Assembly: GCA_017619905.1 (NCBI GenBank)
Contig: JAFZRK010000145.1
Location: forward strand, 1-5,688
DNA from: Bacillota bacterium
GTDB lineage: Bacteria > Bacillota > Clostridia > Peptostreptococcales > Anaerovoracaceae
DNA length: 5,688 nt
Direction of reading: 5' to 3'
In this document: positions 5,295 to 5,688 of the stretch, piece by piece
How positions within the stretch are numbered: the stretch's first letter is position 1
Layout: every line of letters starts with the position of its first letter
The notes under the pieces: model-generated
The model's input: only the letters and a program-made list of their open reading frames with translations
Told to the model about the DNA's origin: nothing
The model's database searches: none
Made by a program: the position numbers and the translations under genes

Positions 5295-5688
5295 ATGGCA
5301 AAGAAGGGGAATAAAAAGAAAAGAAAAGGCGCGGGTCTGGTCAGCATAATCTTCTTCATACTGGCCATGGTCAGCTTTGCGTACGGCGTGGCAGTGCTGT
5401 CGTTCTTCCGTTCAAAGAACTGGTTCAACTACATCTGGTTCATAGCGGGCGCTGTGTTCCTGATCTTCAGCTTCCTGTTCTCCGGAAGCTCCGGCCTGCC
5501 CAAAGCCGTCAAAGGGATACTCGGGATCCTGATAATCGCCTGTCTGGCGAACTTCGGGATCTTCACCTACAGGGTGGTGGACATGCAGATGCGCCAGCCC
5601 CCCGAGACCGCGGACTGGGTGATCGTGCTGGGAGCCAAGGTCAACGGGACCTCGCCGTCCACGGAGTTCTCCGCGCGCATAAGCAAGG
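5295..5688 (+). CDS. Membrane protein with YdcF/SanA-like (DUF218) domain (N-terminal part, truncated by window edge)
   Basis: 131 codons are visible and the frame is open to the right edge. A lysine-rich start (residues 2-11) is followed by three hydrophobic segments near 15-37, 46-63 and 72-91. At 106-130 a sequence of the form ADWVIVLGAKVNG...PS...SARIS appears; this matches the opening beta-strand and VLGA turn of the DUF218 fold (ElyC/SanA/YdcF group), usually placed outside the membrane and linked in some members to cell-envelope processes. By the positive-inside rule the basic N-terminus would be cytoplasmic and the domain extracytoplasmic. The substrate is unknown and most of the domain is outside the window. 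The ATG is supported by GGGAGG at 5284-5289, 5 nt upstream. The gene lies after the rnf terminator with its own promoter, so a functional link to Rnf is not implied. Confidence 0.75.
   Translation, partial: MAKKGNKKKRKGAGLVSIIFFILAMVSFAYGVAVLSFFRSKNWFNYIWFIAGAVFLIFSFLFSGSSGLPKAVKGILGILIIACLANFGIFTYRVVDMQMRQPPETADWVIVLGAKVNGTSPSTEFSARISK

Overview
The window holds one complete Rnf-type electron transport operon in the order rnfC-rnfD-rnfE-rnfA-rnfB (735-5129, plus strand), with one truncated gene on each side. On the left, reading away on the minus strand, is the start of a homocysteine S-methyltransferase-family gene (560 to 1, continuing past the left edge). On the right, after a strong intrinsic terminator, is the start of a membrane protein with a YdcF/SanA-like (DUF218) domain (5295 to 5688, continuing past the right edge). 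The DNA is GC-rich, with frequent ATA and AGG codons and strong AGGAGG-type ribosome binding sites. RnfB is of the long, cysteine-rich kind known from clostridia and other anaerobes. Together these point to a GC-rich anaerobic Clostridia-like member of the Bacillota. That is an inference from style; no RNA marker gene is present.

Layout: 1-560 methyltransferase (minus); 561-734 divergent control region with a good extended -10 promoter on the minus strand (586-594), a plausible sigma-A-type promoter for rnf (650-678), three 11-nt-phased GAAG repeats between them (617-649) and a perfect 6-bp inverted repeat in the rnf leader (689-703); 735-5129 the rnf genes, packed with 1-4 nt overlaps or a 9-nt gap; 5151-5182 terminator; 5183-5294 promoter and leader of the next gene; 5295-5688 the YdcF-like gene.

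The Rnf complex sits in the cytoplasmic membrane and couples electron transfer between reduced ferredoxin and NAD+ to Na+ or H+ translocation. RnfB takes electrons from ferredoxin, RnfA and RnfE pass them across the membrane, RnfG and RnfD carry covalent FMN, and RnfC handles NAD(H). All the subunits seen here have intact cofactor motifs. The main oddity is that rnfG, which normally lies between rnfD and rnfE, is absent: rnfD and rnfE overlap directly by ATGA. No other subunit carries an obvious fused FMN-binding domain. RnfG must either be encoded elsewhere, be replaced by another flavoprotein, or be missing.

Apart from the missing rnfG and some possible control elements in the divergent region, this looks like a conserved energy-metabolism locus. 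I see no mobile element, CRISPR array, tRNA or rRNA.
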